Source: Serratia symbiotica
GTDB lineage: Bacteria > Pseudomonadota > Gammaproteobacteria > Enterobacterales > Enterobacteriaceae
Assembly (NCBI GenBank): GCA_900380265.1
Contig: LR025083.1
Location: 2,294,001 to 2,358,000 of the forward strand
Direction of reading: 5' to 3'
DNA: 64,000 nucleotides
Shown: in pieces, positions 39,607 to 49,100 of the stretch
Layout of the letters: every line of letters begins with the position of its first letter
Numbering within the stretch: the stretch's first letter is position 1
The notes under the pieces: model-generated
Database searches by the model: none
What the model was told of the DNA's origin: nothing
Seen by the model: only the letters and a program-made list of their open reading frames with translations
Translations under genes and position numbers: made by a program

Positions 39607-39972
39607 TTATTTAAGTTCAACAGAAGCACCTGCTGCTTCCAGAGATTTTTTCAAAACATCAGCATCAACTTTGCTCATTCCTTCTTTCACAATTGCTGGA
39701 GCAGATTCCACGAGGTCTTTAGCTTCTTTTAATCCTAGGCTAGTTGCGCCGCGCACTGCTTTTATCACAGCAACTTTATTTCCACCAATCGCAGATAGTA
39801 CAACATCAAACTCAGTTTTTTCTTCAATTACTTCGGATGGCGCAGCAGAAACAGCTACAGCAGGAGAGGCGGAAACACCAAATTTTTCTTCCATAGCGGA
39901 AACTAACTCCACAACATCCATAACAGACATAGCAGCAACCGCTTCCAAAATTTTATCTTTAGTGATAAACAT
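39607..39972 (-). CDS. rplL: 50S ribosomal protein L7/L12
   Basis: L7/L12 forms the flexible stalk that recruits translation GTPases. The ATG at 39972 gives 121 aa, the E. coli length, behind AGGGA. The N-terminal dimerisation region ([19 protein letters not shown]) is followed by an alanine-rich hinge, here [19 protein letters not shown], and the C-terminal factor-binding domain with [20 protein letters not shown] and [13 protein letters not shown]. It is paired with rplJ, whose product anchors the stalk. Confidence 0.97.
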   Translation of the reverse strand: MFITKDKILEAVAAMSVMDVVELVSAMEEKFGVSASPAVAVSAAPSEVIEEKTEFDVVLSAIGGNKVAVIKAVRGATSLGLKEAKDLVESAPAIVKEGMSKVDADVLKKSLEAAGASVELK

Positions 39973-40037
39973 AACAATTTTCCCTAAATTCAGAAATAGT
40001 TTAAACACGTTTGGGAAAGGCTAAGGAAGAGCGTGCC

Positions 40038-40535
40038 TTATGCCGCTTTTTTTTGAGCTCGCAGTGCAGTGAGAGTGCGAACTAGTTTCCCAATAGCCGC
40101 TTCTTTCATGATTACCATCAGGCGCATGATTGCTTCATCGTAAGTAGGTAGAGAGGCTAGGCGGTCAATTTCTTCCGAAGCAATCAACTTACCCTCAAAG
40201 GCCGCAGCGTTAATTTTGAATGTCACATTCTTTTTTTCGAACTCTTTGAACAAACGAGCAGCAGCGCCTGGATGTTCACTAGAGAATGCAATTAAGCTGG
40301 GCCCGGTAAACGTGTCTTCCAAGCATTTGAATTTAGTGGCATCCACTACTCGTCGTAACAGGGTATTGCGAATAACGCGCATATAAACGCCAGCATTACG
40401 GCCTGCTTGACGCAGTTCAGTCATTTGATCAACCGTAACACCGCGACAATCCGCTACAACTGCAGACAGTGCGCCTTTAGCTACTTTCTTCACTGCAGAA
40501 ACAATGTCTTGTTTGTCTTTAAGATTTAATGCCAT
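40038..40535 (-). CDS. rplJ: 50S ribosomal protein L10
   Basis: L10 anchors the L7/L12 stalk to the ribosome and, in enterics, represses its own operon by binding its mRNA leader. The ATG at 40535 gives 165 aa, the E. coli length, with an AGGAG Shine-Dalgarno. Characteristic motifs are [29 protein letters not shown] and [12 protein letters not shown]. An A8 tract encodes the lysines near the C-terminus (QKKAA), a slippage-prone run at a tolerant place. It lies 65 nt before rplL. Confidence 0.97.
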   Translation of the reverse strand: MALNLKDKQDIVSAVKKVAKGALSAVVADCRGVTVDQMTELRQAGRNAGVYMRVIRNTLLRRVVDATKFKCLEDTFTGPSLIAFSSEHPGAAARLFKEFEKKNVTFKINAAAFEGKLIASEEIDRLASLPTYDEAIMRLMVIMKEAAIGKLVRTLTALRAQKKAA

Positions 40536-40860
40536 AAACTTTTGCTCCTGGGTTAGCCGGGAAAGATGCCTGCGCACTCACTGCACTGAATACTCGTCTA
40601 AAAACAAGGTTTGAACTATTTAACACGACGAACATACTTCAGTCAAAAATTATACAATTCTGTAGGATCTATCACTATCTACGCAGGAGGGATTAAGCGT
40701 CTTTCAATACGCCTAGGCCCTTAAGGCAGAAGTTGGAATCAGTTAAACTCCAACGGTTAATTATTATTCCCTTTACTTTGGACAGGCTAATAACCAAATC
40801 TTAGATAATAGAATTCTAGACAAATCCAAACCCCAAGTCAAAGCTATAATTGCGAGGCAT
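40536..40860 (-). promoter_or_regulatory. rplA-rplJ spacer, probable L10 leader
   Basis: The 325-nt spacer is where enteric bacteria place the rplJ promoter and the L10(L12)4-binding mRNA leader. On the minus strand it contains a GTTGGA/TCCAAC stem and a GC-rich block near 40685-40720 (GCTTAATCCCTCCTGCGTAG) that could be the conserved leader core. I could not confirm the full fold. A covariance search for the L10 leader would decide. Confidence 0.35.
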
Positions 40861-41565
40861 TCAATTATCTATAGTAGTTAAGCTGCTTTGATCGATACTA
40901 ATTCCAGCACCCATAGTGGTGGAAAGGCTAACTTTCTTGATATATACACCTTTAGCCTGCGGTGGTTTTACTTTTTTTAGCACACGCACCAGGGTCTCGA
41001 GATTGTCTTTTAGCTTATCTAAATCAAAATCAACCTTACCAATAGTGGTATGGATGATACCGTTTTTATCATTATGGAAACGCACCTGCCCAGCTTTTGC
41101 GTTTACCACCGCCATAGCAACGTTTGGAGTCACAGTACCTACTTTCGGATTTGGCATTAGCCCACGTGGTCCTAGGATCTGCCCCAGTTCACCCACAACG
41201 CTCATTGCATCTGGAGATGCAATAACCACATCAAAGTTCATTTCGCCTTGCTTGATCAAGTCTGCTAAATCGTCCATACCAATCAAGTCTGCACCAGCGG
41301 CTTTAGCTGCTTCGTAATTAGAGCCTTGAGTAAACACTGCAACGCGAACACTACGACCAGTTCCGTGTGGAAGGATCGTAGCTCCACGGACGGTTTGATC
41401 AGATTTACGCGCGTCAATACCAAGATTAATAGATACATCAACGCTTTCTATGAATTTAGCGGTGGCTTGCTCTTTCAGGAACGTAAGGGCTTCAGTTATG
41501 CTATAGTGTTTAGTTAAATCAATTTTATCATGAATAACACGCATACGTTTGGTCAGCTGCGCCAT
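40861..41565 (-). CDS. rplA: 50S ribosomal protein L1
   Basis: L1 forms the L1 stalk that handles the deacylated tRNA in the E site, and in enterics represses rplKA translation. At 234 aa it has the E. coli length. Motifs are [20 protein letters not shown], the RNA-binding VLPHGTG-type segment ([15 protein letters not shown]) and [16 protein letters not shown]. It starts 3 nt after the rplK stop, so translation is coupled. Confidence 0.97.
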   Translation of the reverse strand: MAQLTKRMRVIHDKIDLTKHYSITEALTFLKEQATAKFIESVDVSINLGIDARKSDQTVRGATILPHGTGRSVRVAVFTQGSNYEAAKAAGADLIGMDDLADLIKQGEMNFDVVIASPDAMSVVGELGQILGPRGLMPNPKVGTVTPNVAMAVVNAKAGQVRFHNDKNGIIHTTIGKVDFDLDKLKDNLETLVRVLKKVKPPQAKGVYIKKVSLSTTMGAGISIDQSSLTTIDN

Positions 41566-41568
41566 TTC

Positions 41569-41997
41569 TTAACCCTCCACTACCAAACCCATGGAACGAG
41601 CAGTACCTTCGATGGAGCGAGTCATCGATTCAAGGTCTGAACCAGTCATATCAGCAGCTTTAATTGCTGCGATTTTGCGTACCTCGGTACGCGTCACTAT
41701 ACCCACTTTGTCTTTGTTTGGCTTACTAGAACCAGCGTCAATACCAGCTGCTTTTTTTAGTAACACTGCCGCTGGAGGGGTCTTAGTAACAAAAGTAAAA
41801 GAACGATCAGAATAAACAGTAATAACAACTGGAATTGGCAGACCTTTTTCAATATTTTCAGTCTTAGCATTGAATGCCTTACAAAACTCCATAATTTTAA
41901 CACCTTGTTGACCTAGCGCAGGGCCAACAGGTGGGCTTGGATTAGCCATACCTGCTGCAACTTGCAGCTTAATATAGGCTTGTATTTTCTTTGCCAT
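41569..41997 (-). CDS. rplK: 50S ribosomal protein L11
   Basis: L11 organises the GTPase-associated centre of 23S rRNA and is needed for RelA sensing of uncharged tRNA. The ATG at 41997 gives 142 aa, the E. coli length, after GAGGAAG; a frame open upstream is leader. The N-terminal [17 protein letters not shown] proline-rich segment and the rRNA-binding C-terminal domain ending [18 protein letters not shown] are intact. Confidence 0.97.
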   Translation of the reverse strand: MAKKIQAYIKLQVAAGMANPSPPVGPALGQQGVKIMEFCKAFNAKTENIEKGLPIPVVITVYSDRSFTFVTKTPPAAVLLKKAAGIDAGSSKPNKDKVGIVTRTEVRKIAAIKAADMTGSDLESMTRSIEGTARSMGLVVEG

Positions 41998-42121
41998 GAA
42001 TACTTCCTCGTGTTTAGTAGTCGCACCTTTTTCAAACCCCGTGTTTGCCTGGCGAAAGAGGCAAAGCAAGATTTTAAAAAAAGAGGCGCGATACTTTACT
42101 TGAATTGCGTGCCTAAGGTCA

Positions 42122-42138
42122 CTGTAATCTCATTACAG
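42122..42138 (-). other. Hairpin in nusG-rplK spacer
   Basis: CTGTAAT pairs with ATTACAG across 3 nt, just past the nusG stop. It may be a weak terminator or part of the rplK leader. Confidence 0.3.
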
Positions 42139-42152
42139 GGTTTAATTAATTC

Positions 42153-42698
42153 TCAACCTTTTTCAACCTGGCCAAAGTCTAGTTCTACTGGTGTGGCACG
42201 CCCAAAGATAGAAACAGAAACTTTCAGGCGGCTCTTCTCGTAATCCACTTCTTCTACCACACCATTAAAGTCAGCAAATGGACCATCGTTAACACGGACG
42301 AGTTCACCTGGTTCAAATAGTGTTTTCGGACGCGGCTTATCACCTGCCTGCTGCAGACGGTTTATGATTGCACCTACTTCTTTATCGCTGATCGGTGCCG
42401 GACGATCTGAAGTACCACCGATAAAACCCATAACTCGTGGAACGCTACGAACCAAGTGCCAGCTAGCATCGTTCATACGTATCTGTACCAATACGTACCC
42501 CGGGAAAAACTTGCGCTCACTCTTACGACGTTGACCTCCACGAATTTCAACAACTTCTTCTGTGGGAACCATCACTTCGCCGAACAACTCCCCCATATCG
42601 TATAGTTTGATATGTTCACGCAACGATTGCGCTACGCGACCTTCAAAACCGGAAAACGCTTGAACAACGTACCAACGTTTTTTTTGAGCTTCAGACAT
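42153..42698 (-). CDS. nusG: Transcription antitermination factor NusG
   Basis: NusG binds the RNA polymerase clamp, promotes processivity, contacts Rho and links RNA polymerase to the ribosome through S10. At 181 aa it equals E. coli NusG. The N-terminal NGN domain ([14 protein letters not shown], then [14 protein letters not shown]) and the C-terminal KOW domain ([20 protein letters not shown]) are complete. Its ATG directly abuts the secE stop, so the pair is translationally coupled. A run of eight A near the start codes for the lysine pair. Confidence 0.97.
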   Translation of the reverse strand: MSEAQKKRWYVVQAFSGFEGRVAQSLREHIKLYDMGELFGEVMVPTEEVVEIRGGQRRKSERKFFPGYVLVQIRMNDASWHLVRSVPRVMGFIGGTSDRPAPISDKEVGAIINRLQQAGDKPRPKTLFEPGELVRVNDGPFADFNGVVEEVDYEKSRLKVSVSIFGRATPVELDFGQVEKG

Positions 42699-43082
42699 TT
42701 AGAACCTCAGACCAGTAAGAAATGAGACCAAACGAAATAGAACAACATCTAGCCCCCATAAAACCATTGACATCACGACAGTCACCGCAGCTACGATTAA
42801 CGTAATATGTAGTGTTTCTTTGCGAGTTGGCCAAATAACTTTCCGCACTTCGATTTTTGCTTCGCGCGCAAATGCAACTATGGCTTTACCCTTACCGGTC
42901 ATCAGGGCTATTGCACCTGAAACGATGATAGCCAGCACAACCACTAACCCACGGAATATCGGGCTGCAATTACGGTAATAATAATTACCAACGATAGCTG
43001 TAACCAACAGTATAACCACGATCAGCCACTTAAGCGCTTCAAAGGAACGTCCGCCTCCTTGAACCTCAGTATTCGCACCCAT
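42699..43082 (-). CDS. secE: Preprotein translocase subunit SecE
   Basis: SecE is the clamp subunit of the SecYEG channel. The ATG at 43082 gives 127 aa, the E. coli length, starting MGANTEVQG; 21 further open codons upstream have no counterpart. Three hydrophobic segments are visible (about residues 18-36, 44-62 and 94-112), as is the essential cytoplasmic hinge [20 protein letters not shown]. The ribosome binding site AGG is weak. With tufB decayed upstream, secE-nusG must be read from the tRNA promoter across the relic or from a new promoter. Confidence 0.96.
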   Translation of the reverse strand: MGANTEVQGGGRSFEALKWLIVVILLVTAIVGNYYYRNCSPIFRGLVVVLAIIVSGAIALMTGKGKAIVAFAREAKIEVRKVIWPTRKETLHITLIVAAVTVVMSMVLWGLDVVLFRLVSFLTGLRF

Positions 43083-43560
43083 AAAAAACCTGTTAAAGTA
43101 ATCCAAGCTAAACCGATCAAATACTTTTCTAATATCCCGTTGCATATGCTAACACCTAGCCATACAAAGTATCTCTCCTGCTAATGATTATGACTGCAAG
43201 ATCGCCGCCTAGATAGCGGTCTTATTTATAGAACGGCAAAAGAACTCTAAATAATGCACTTTACCGAACGACGCATCAATCGCTATCAGCGATTAAAGAT
43301 ATAACTTTACTAATAACACCTACACTATCATCATCACTACCTTAATCACTGGCAACCGCAGACTATACTAATAGATAGTAGGTACATCAACGTTACTTTT
43401 ACGCTCATATGATCACCATGGTATGAATATATTGATATCTTCTTGACTATCCACAGTACCTGTTACGTCAGTGGTCCAGACGTAGAACTACGGGCTGTCA
43501 TCTTTGAACAATGTTGTGTTTGGACAGTCCATCTTCTTTGCAAAGGTGTATAATTCTAAA

Positions 43561-43593
43561 ATAAACAAGTTTGGCTTGATGTTTCTTGTTTAT
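43561..43593. repeat. 9-bp perfect hairpin in tufB relic
   Basis: ATAAACAAG (43561-43569) pairs with CTTGTTTAT (43585-43593) across a 15-nt loop. Confidence 0.5.
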
Positions 43594-43822
43594 CCGAAAC
43601 TTAAGCATAATGCATTTCTTTGCATTGAATAACACCTAGTGGCAGCAACTAGATTCTTGCCTGAAGACAGGCCTTCGCCAATTAGCTTGAAAAAATACAG
43701 CGTCTATACAGGAAGAATAAACTATCTCTTTGACACCTCTAATTTCAACTTCTTCATTAACTTTAATGACATAGAGTTCAATACAAGCAGTCATAACTGT
43801 ATCTTCGAGCATAGATGGAGAA

Positions 43823-43845
43823 TTCTCCTTTTAGCGAAAGGAGAA
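43823..43845. repeat. 9-bp perfect hairpin in tufB relic
   Basis: TTCTCCTTT (43823-43831) pairs with AAAGGAGAA (43837-43845) across a 5-nt loop. It lies where EF-Tu encodes PFLLPIEDVF, a stretch that in E. coli is not a perfect hairpin. Confidence 0.6.
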
Positions 43846-44571
43846 ACAGGTTTGAGTAGTTTGCTCTAGATATGGGGTATGAATCTCCAGTATTTTATAA
43901 ATCTCAATGATTTAGCTTTTATGACCCAGCGCCTTCTGTATCTGGCATTAACAATTACGAATCACCTAAAATTTCTTATCATAAATGTCATAAGCAAGCA
44001 ATAGTTCAGAAAGTTCTATTTATACTAATGCCAAAAATTATAATCATTTACTATATCGTACTGATGCATGAACACGATAAGATAAACCAAGCGGACCTTA
44101 CGGACCACACAAGAAATAATTAGCTGCCACTGAGCTATTTAGCATTGGTGGCGGTAATTATAAAGATAGCTCGTTCTTGTTAAGGCACAACAGTCATTAT
44201 TTGTACGTAATCGGCGTGCACCACCACCTACCCAACATACGACTAATGGCGTAGTCGCTTGTTATATTTCACGCTATCAGTATTGAAGCTAATACCACTG
44301 TGTTCTTCGGTTACGTTATTGGTTTAATCTAAATCACGTGAAGCACAGTTTAAATTTAGCCCAAAAAAGGCTCAGTTCATCAGCTAGAGGCATGTTACTT
44401 AAAGTGGAATGCCTCACAATTTTAAGATCGGCCTGTATTTTTCATATTTAAACTGCTCTTTATACTTTGTGACCCTTATAAACAAGTAAGCAACTTGAAT
44501 CTCCCGATTCATCAATTATTTTCTAATTATATTTAGAACAGAAGAAAGTTATAGGCGAGAAGACTAAGAAT

Positions 44572-44647
44572 TGGTGCTAATAGGCAGATTTGAACTGCCG
44601 ACCTCACCCTTACCAAGGGTGCGCTCTACCGACTGAGCTATATCAGC
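44572..44647 (-). tRNA. thrT: tRNA-Thr (GGT)
   Basis: The minus strand folds as a cloverleaf: acceptor GCTGATA/TATTAGC (one G-T pair), D arm AGCTCAGTCGGTAGAGC, anticodon loop CTTGGTAAG with anticodon GGT, and T arm GGCAGTTCAAATCTGCC. CCA is encoded at the 3' end (44572-44574). It reads ACC and ACU. It is the last tRNA of the thrU-tyrU-glyT-thrT cluster and directly upstream of the tufB relic. Confidence 0.97.
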
Positions 44648-44653
44648 ACATTT

Positions 44654-44728
<75 letters not shown>

Positions 44729-44815
44729 ATTCTAGAACTCGGCTAGCATAAATTTCTGTAAAATTTGGTTATAAAAACACCTTTATTACTTTGTTATTAT
44801 TATCCAAGCTGGATA

Positions 44816-44843
44816 TATAAACCCTGGCTGAATCAGGTTTATA
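44816..44843. repeat. Bulged 10-bp hairpin between tRNA genes
   Basis: TATAAAC plus CTG pair with CAG plus GTTTATA, with one bulged C, between tRNA-Gly and tRNA-Tyr. It could be a processing signal in the polycistronic tRNA transcript. Confidence 0.4.
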
Positions 44844-44913
44844 CATACTTTTTAGCATTGAAGTCACTATGTCAAATTAATTGCTTTCCCTAATGCACTT
44901 AGGTGACGTTGAG

Positions 44914-44995
<82 letters not shown>

Positions 44996-45022
44996 AATTT
45001 TTAATTATTGCAGCTTCTATGA

Positions 45023-45095
45023 TGCCGGCTACCGGAATCGAACTGGTGACTTACTGATTACAAGTCAGTTGCTCTGCCAACTGAGCTAAGCCGGC
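45023..45095 (-). tRNA. thrU: tRNA-Thr (TGT)
   Basis: The cloverleaf has acceptor GCCGGCT/AGCCGGC, anticodon TGT in CTTGTAA, and T arm ACCAGTTCGATTCCGGT. Compared with E. coli, the fifth acceptor pair changed from A-U to G-C on both sides, a compensatory change showing selection. The 3' end is followed by TCA, so CCA is not encoded. It decodes ACA and ACG. It is first in the cluster. Confidence 0.97.
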
Positions 45096-45102
45096 ATAAA
45101 GT

Positions 45103-45138
45103 TTAACGCATTCTAGGTAGAGCAGGCGACCTATGCAA
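45103..45138 (-). promoter_or_regulatory. Promoter of the thrU-tyrU-glyT-thrT cluster
   Basis: On the minus strand a -35 TTGCAT (45133-45138) is separated by 17 nt from a -10 TAGAAT (45110-45115). A GC-rich discriminator GCG follows, typical of stringently controlled stable RNA promoters. The predicted start is about 8 nt before tRNA-Thr (TGT). Confidence 0.65.
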
Positions 45139-46113
45139 CAATAAATTTACTATACATGCACTTCCGCTCATAAATAAGCCAATTACGCATTACATCGTCT
45201 TATTTAGACTCAATAGTGTATAAAACTCATCCATTAAATTATTACTCGATATCATTTATTTTACATACTAATAACGTTGTAAGTTTTATCTATATTTCTC
45301 GTACCGCATCCAGCAAGCCAGGCGTCATCCCATACGCCAGATCAGTGACATTAGAAAGTAAAATCCTCCCCACGAATAACCAATAATCACATCTATTGCT
45401 ACTAACTTACGTGTTAACATTCTAGCGCCATTAGTGATATACGCATCTTATCTATTAATCTAGGAGAAACAACCCTATGAAACCTGTTGAAAACCGCCGC
45501 CGTACTGCTCATACACCACGATATACATGCCTATGTATTGACATGTGCAGTAACACATGATATTCGATGCTATGATCACCAAATGCTATATGATCGAGAC
45601 AAAAGGTATCGTCAAAAACTAAAGTAAATGTTCACAATAGATGTAAATACTTCTAAAAAAACTTAAATACTGAGGAAATCTTATCAATAGCATGTACGCT
45701 TAACCTGTATTGACAGCCTAACAATCTCAGCCATGTGAAGATTTAAAAGCTCTCTGTTTATACTTACGCACAACAGCGCGACCAGGTATATCGGTTGCAC
45801 CTAAAAAACACTGTTGTACTATCTGGTAGTTTACTCAAGTGTACCATTAGCTGCTGGCAGCTATCACCAAACGACATTCTTTATCAATATCTATTCAAAA
45901 TTACCTAGTTTCCGCATGCTATCGCAAAATAATGCGCACACAGGATCAGAGTCTCTGGATACCACCACATAATCAACATAAACTGATACTAATCAAAATT
46001 TGTCGTAAAATCGGCTCTAAAGCAACGGAATATTTATTATATTCCGATTATTTATTGTCTGGCATTGGCCTCCTAGATCTTTCCAGTCCGGATCAACCAT
46101 CATAATTTGTCTT
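45139..46113. other. tRNA cluster-coaA gap, nothing recognised
   Basis: About 1 kb of noncoding DNA. It must contain the coaA promoter, but I could not pick one with confidence. The only structure noted is an 8-bp stem CGGAATAT/ATATTCCG at 46026-46046, followed by ATTATTTATT, which could be a weak terminator on the plus strand. Confidence 0.5.
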
Positions 46114-47079
46114 ATGATAAAAACAGAACAATCTTTAGCACCGCATTATATTCAGTTTCATCGCCCCCAGTGGGCCGCTTTACGGGATTCTATTCCGTTT
46201 AAATTATTAGAAGAAGACATATTCAAACTGCAAGGGATCAACAAAGATCTGTCTTTGGACGAAGTGGTGCAGATTTATCTGCCGCTCTCTCGACTTCTCA
46301 ATTTTTATATTAGCTCTCACCTACGCCAGCAGACCGTTCTCAAAACATTCCTCGCTACCAAAGGGGGGAAAATTCCCTATATTATTGGTATTTCTGGAGG
46401 CGTCGCAGTGGGTAAGAGTACGACAGCACGCTTGTTGCAAGCCCTACTCAGCAGTTGGCCAGAGCCCCGGCTTGTAGAACTAATTACTACCGACGGCTTC
46501 TTGTATCCCAACAAGATTCTGAATAAACGTGGGCTAATGAATAAGAAGGGATTTCCGCAATCTTATGATATACATAGTATGGTGAAATTCGTTTCAGAAG
46601 TGAAATCCGGTGCCAAATATGTAACTGCTCCAGTTTATTCGCATCTTATTTATGATATAGTACCTAATATTGATAAAGTGATCGGAACACCAGATATTCT
46701 TATCCTTGAAGGACTGAACGTGTTGCAGAGAAACATAGATGATCCCCATACCCCTCATCGTCTATTTGTTTCCGACTTTATAGATTTTTCTATCTATGTT
46801 GATGCGCCGGAAGCTTTACTAAAAAGCTGGTACATAAAACGGTTTCTCACATTTCGTCGAAGTGCGTTCTCTAACCCTAATTCTTATTTTCATAACTTCT
46901 CTCAACTTCCCGAGATTGACGCAGTTCATATTGCTGAAGAAATATGGGATGAGATTAATGGCTTAAACTTACAGCAAAACATACTACCAACGCGTGAACA
47001 AGCAAGTCTTATTATGACCAAGAGAGACTCCCATGCGGTAGATAACCTACGTTTAAGAAATGGATACTCAGCAATATAA
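46114..47079 (+). CDS. coaA: Pantothenate kinase (type I)
   Basis: CoaA phosphorylates pantothenate, the first and feedback-controlled step of coenzyme A synthesis, so the bacterium can use imported or host pantothenate. At 321 aa it is slightly longer than E. coli (316), through a few extra C-terminal residues. The P-loop GGVAVGKST is at 95-103. [39 protein letters not shown] and the [11 protein letters not shown] block match the family. No good Shine-Dalgarno is visible before the ATG. It is divergent from the tRNA cluster and convergent with birA, the order found in E. coli. Confidence 0.97.
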   Translation: MIKTEQSLAPHYIQFHRPQWAALRDSIPFKLLEEDIFKLQGINKDLSLDEVVQIYLPLSRLLNFYISSHLRQQTVLKTFLATKGGKIPYIIGISGGVAVGKSTTARLLQALLSSWPEPRLVELITTDGFLYPNKILNKRGLMNKKGFPQSYDIHSMVKFVSEVKSGAKYVTAPVYSHLIYDIVPNIDKVIGTPDILILEGLNVLQRNIDDPHTPHRLFVSDFIDFSIYVDAPEALLKSWYIKRFLTFRRSAFSNPNSYFHNFSQLPEIDAVHIAEEIWDEINGLNLQQNILPTREQASLIMTKRDSHAVDNLRLRNGYSAI

Positions 47080-47106
47080 TGGACTCCTACCTTCTTAATT
47101 CTAATT

Positions 47107-48066
47107 TTATTCAGCAAGACGTAGCGATATTTCCCCACTGTTAAAAAGTTTAATGACTCCCTGTTGATCAAGCAATAAACCACCCTGCTGATTTATACCC
47201 CTATAAATACCCAAAATCTGCTGCTCACCCATGAGCAATTTAACCGGGCGATCAATACAGTTGTCTAGTAAGCGCCAACGTGCTACAAAGGGAGTCAAGC
47301 CATCATTTTCAAATTGCTTTAGCGACTGCCTTAGCTTATTAATCAGACTAGTGACCAATTCATTACGATCAATTCTAATACCTGACTCCTTAAGATTTAT
47401 CCACTCCTGATTAATAAAGTTAGCATTCGTACCACACATAGCTAAGTTTATGCCAGCTCCCATTACCAGATGAGCTACGCCGCCACTTCTTCTTGTTGCT
47501 TCGATCAGTATGCCAGCTAATTTGCGATTGTTAAGATATAAATCATTTGGCCACTTCACTCGAACATCTTCCGCACCTAGGTGGTGTAAGACTTCAGCCA
47601 TCACAATAGCAATCACCAAGCTAAGACCAGTAGCAGCTATCCCATACTCTAAACGCCAGAAGATCGATAGGTATAGGTTAGCCCCAAAAGGTGAGTACCA
47701 CTTCCGCCCACGGCGGCCTCGACCAGCATACTGGTACTCAGCAACACAGGCATCACCGGACTGAAGCCTATCAATACGATCTAGCAAATATTGATTGGTT
47801 GAATCCACTACCGACAATACCGTCAAGCGCTTGTCTTCCAAAAACTTTAGAATACGATTTGGCTCAAGTAATTGGATCGGGTTTGGAAGACAATATTCCT
47901 TACCTGTAATGCTAAATACATCCACCCCCCACTTGAGGATAGTCTGGATATGCTGCTGAATCATCGAGTGACTCATACCCAATGAGTGACCCAGATACTC
48001 CCCTGAGTGGGCGCCGCCATCAGCTAACAACGCCATTAGCTTCAATGTCATCTTGTGATCTTTCAT
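47107..48066 (-). CDS. birA: Biotin-protein ligase and biotin operon repressor
   Basis: BirA makes biotinyl-AMP and biotinylates the acetyl-CoA carboxylase carrier protein. In E. coli biotinyl-AMP also turns it into the bio operon repressor. The frame gives 319 aa (E. coli 321). The N-terminal winged helix-turn-helix is recognisable (HSGEYLGHSLGMSHSMIQQH) but has several substitutions in the recognition helix, so repressor activity is less certain. The catalytic domain is strong: STNQYLLDR, the biotinyl-AMP loop AGRGRRGRKW, KWPNDLYLNNRKLAGIL and GAGINLAM. Its start overlaps the murB stop by 4 nt (ATGA), so the two are coupled. Confidence 0.97.
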   Translation of the reverse strand: MKDHKMTLKLMALLADGGAHSGEYLGHSLGMSHSMIQQHIQTILKWGVDVFSITGKEYCLPNPIQLLEPNRILKFLEDKRLTVLSVVDSTNQYLLDRIDRLQSGDACVAEYQYAGRGRRGRKWYSPFGANLYLSIFWRLEYGIAATGLSLVIAIVMAEVLHHLGAEDVRVKWPNDLYLNNRKLAGILIEATRRSGGVAHLVMGAGINLAMCGTNANFINQEWINLKESGIRIDRNELVTSLINKLRQSLKQFENDGLTPFVARWRLLDNCIDRPVKLLMGEQQILGIYRGINQQGGLLLDQQGVIKLFNSGEISLRLAE

Positions 48067-49100
48067 GACAACACCTCTACTCCATTTAACTCCCCCATCA
48101 CGCCGATAAAACGCACTTCAGGCTCCAGCCAGACATCGAACTTTGATGCTACTGTATTACGCACATGACGCGCCAGAGCAACTATCTCCTGGCCAGTGGC
48201 GTTATCTGCATTTACCAAAACTAACGCCTGCTGGCCATGTACGGCAGCACCACCTAACCGATACCCCTTCAACTCACATTGATCGATCAGCCAGCCCGCC
48301 GCCAACTTGAATTTTCCACATAACTGCGGATAATGTGGCATCCGCGGATACTGAGATATAAGTGATTCATATTTCTTTTCGCTTACTAATGGATTTTTAA
48401 AAAAGCTGCCAGCATTACCAATTTTACGGGGATCAGGTAAGTTCATTTTACGCTTCGCACAAACAAAATTAAATATTTGAGTTGGTGTTACTGTTGCCGA
48501 ATCCAGATGACTAAAAGCTTCATACTCAAGCATTGGCCGCCACTTCTTACTTAAACACAAACCAAGAGCAAGAATAATGTATCCATTCTGAAATGCATGC
48601 TTAAAAATGCTCTCACGATAACCAAAACCACAATCGGCTACCGGGATACGATTAATAGCGCCAGTAAATAACTCCAAGAGATCAACATATTCACAAACGT
48701 TTTGCAATTCAATGCCGTAAGCGCCGATATTCTGAACAGCTGCACCCCCCACCAACCCGGGGATCAGTGCCAAGTTTTCTAAACCAGCAATCCCAGCTTG
48801 CAGCGTGTAACAGACTAGATCGTGCCAGTTCTCTCCAGAACTGATATGGAGGTGCCACGTATTTACGTCCTCTCTTATATCTATACCTTTAAATTGATTC
48901 AGCATAACCGTGCCAGCGAAGTCTTCAAGAAATAGCACATTGCTGCCCTCTCCAAGCACCAGCAATGGCATCTGGTACTTTTGCGTTTGTTGCCAGACCT
49001 GGAGCATTAATTCAATTTTGTCTACTAATGCCAGGTGCTCTACGTTCACCGGAAGCGCAAATGTATTGCGATATTTTAAAGAAACCATTTCAATAGACAT
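48063..49100 (-). CDS. murB: UDP-N-acetylenolpyruvoylglucosamine reductase
   Basis: MurB is the FAD-dependent enzyme completing UDP-MurNAc, the first dedicated peptidoglycan precursor. The frame gives 345 aa (E. coli 342) from the ATG at 49100; a second ATG four codons later (MVSLKYRNTF) aligns better with the E. coli start and is also possible. FAD-binding LGEGSNVLF and NLALIPGLVGGAAVQNIGAY are present, as are the catalytic GNAGSFFKNP serine and the LEPEVRFIG glutamate near the C-terminus. Its presence implies that the cell still makes a wall. It forms an operon with birA. Confidence 0.96.
   Translation of the reverse strand: MSIEMVSLKYRNTFALPVNVEHLALVDKIELMLQVWQQTQKYQMPLLVLGEGSNVLFLEDFAGTVMLNQFKGIDIREDVNTWHLHISSGENWHDLVCYTLQAGIAGLENLALIPGLVGGAAVQNIGAYGIELQNVCEYVDLLELFTGAINRIPVADCGFGYRESIFKHAFQNGYIILALGLCLSKKWRPMLEYEAFSHLDSATVTPTQIFNFVCAKRKMNLPDPRKIGNAGSFFKNPLVSEKKYESLISQYPRMPHYPQLCGKFKLAAGWLIDQCELKGYRLGGAAVHGQQALVLVNADNATGQEIVALARHVRNTVASKFDVWLEPEVRFIGVMGELNGVEVLS

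Larger units (their letters stand above)
43250..44490 (-). pseudogene. tufB: tufB relic (elongation factor Tu)
   Basis: In enterics tufB lies between thrT and secE. Here the same space holds its remains. In minus-strand translation near 43815-43640 the relic reads VIKVNEEVEIRGVKE where EF-Tu has IIKVGEEVEIVGIKE, then SSCIDAVFF for STCTGVEMF. Upstream, about 44095-44040, DNA corresponding to the VPYIIVFLNKCDMVDD segment can still be matched (TATCGTGTTC against ATCGTGTTCC). Stops and indels rule out function. EF-Tu must come from another gene, presumably tufA, outside the window. A 9-bp hairpin (43823-43845) has formed inside the relic. Confidence 0.75.

Noticed and set aside
40916..41317. 133-codon frame opposite rplA
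   Set aside because: It is an antisense shadow of rplA, which is complete and conserved.
43639..43869. 76-codon plus-strand frame in the secE-tRNA gap
   Set aside because: It lies antisense to the best preserved part of the tufB relic. The minus strand, not the plus strand, carries the readable protein.
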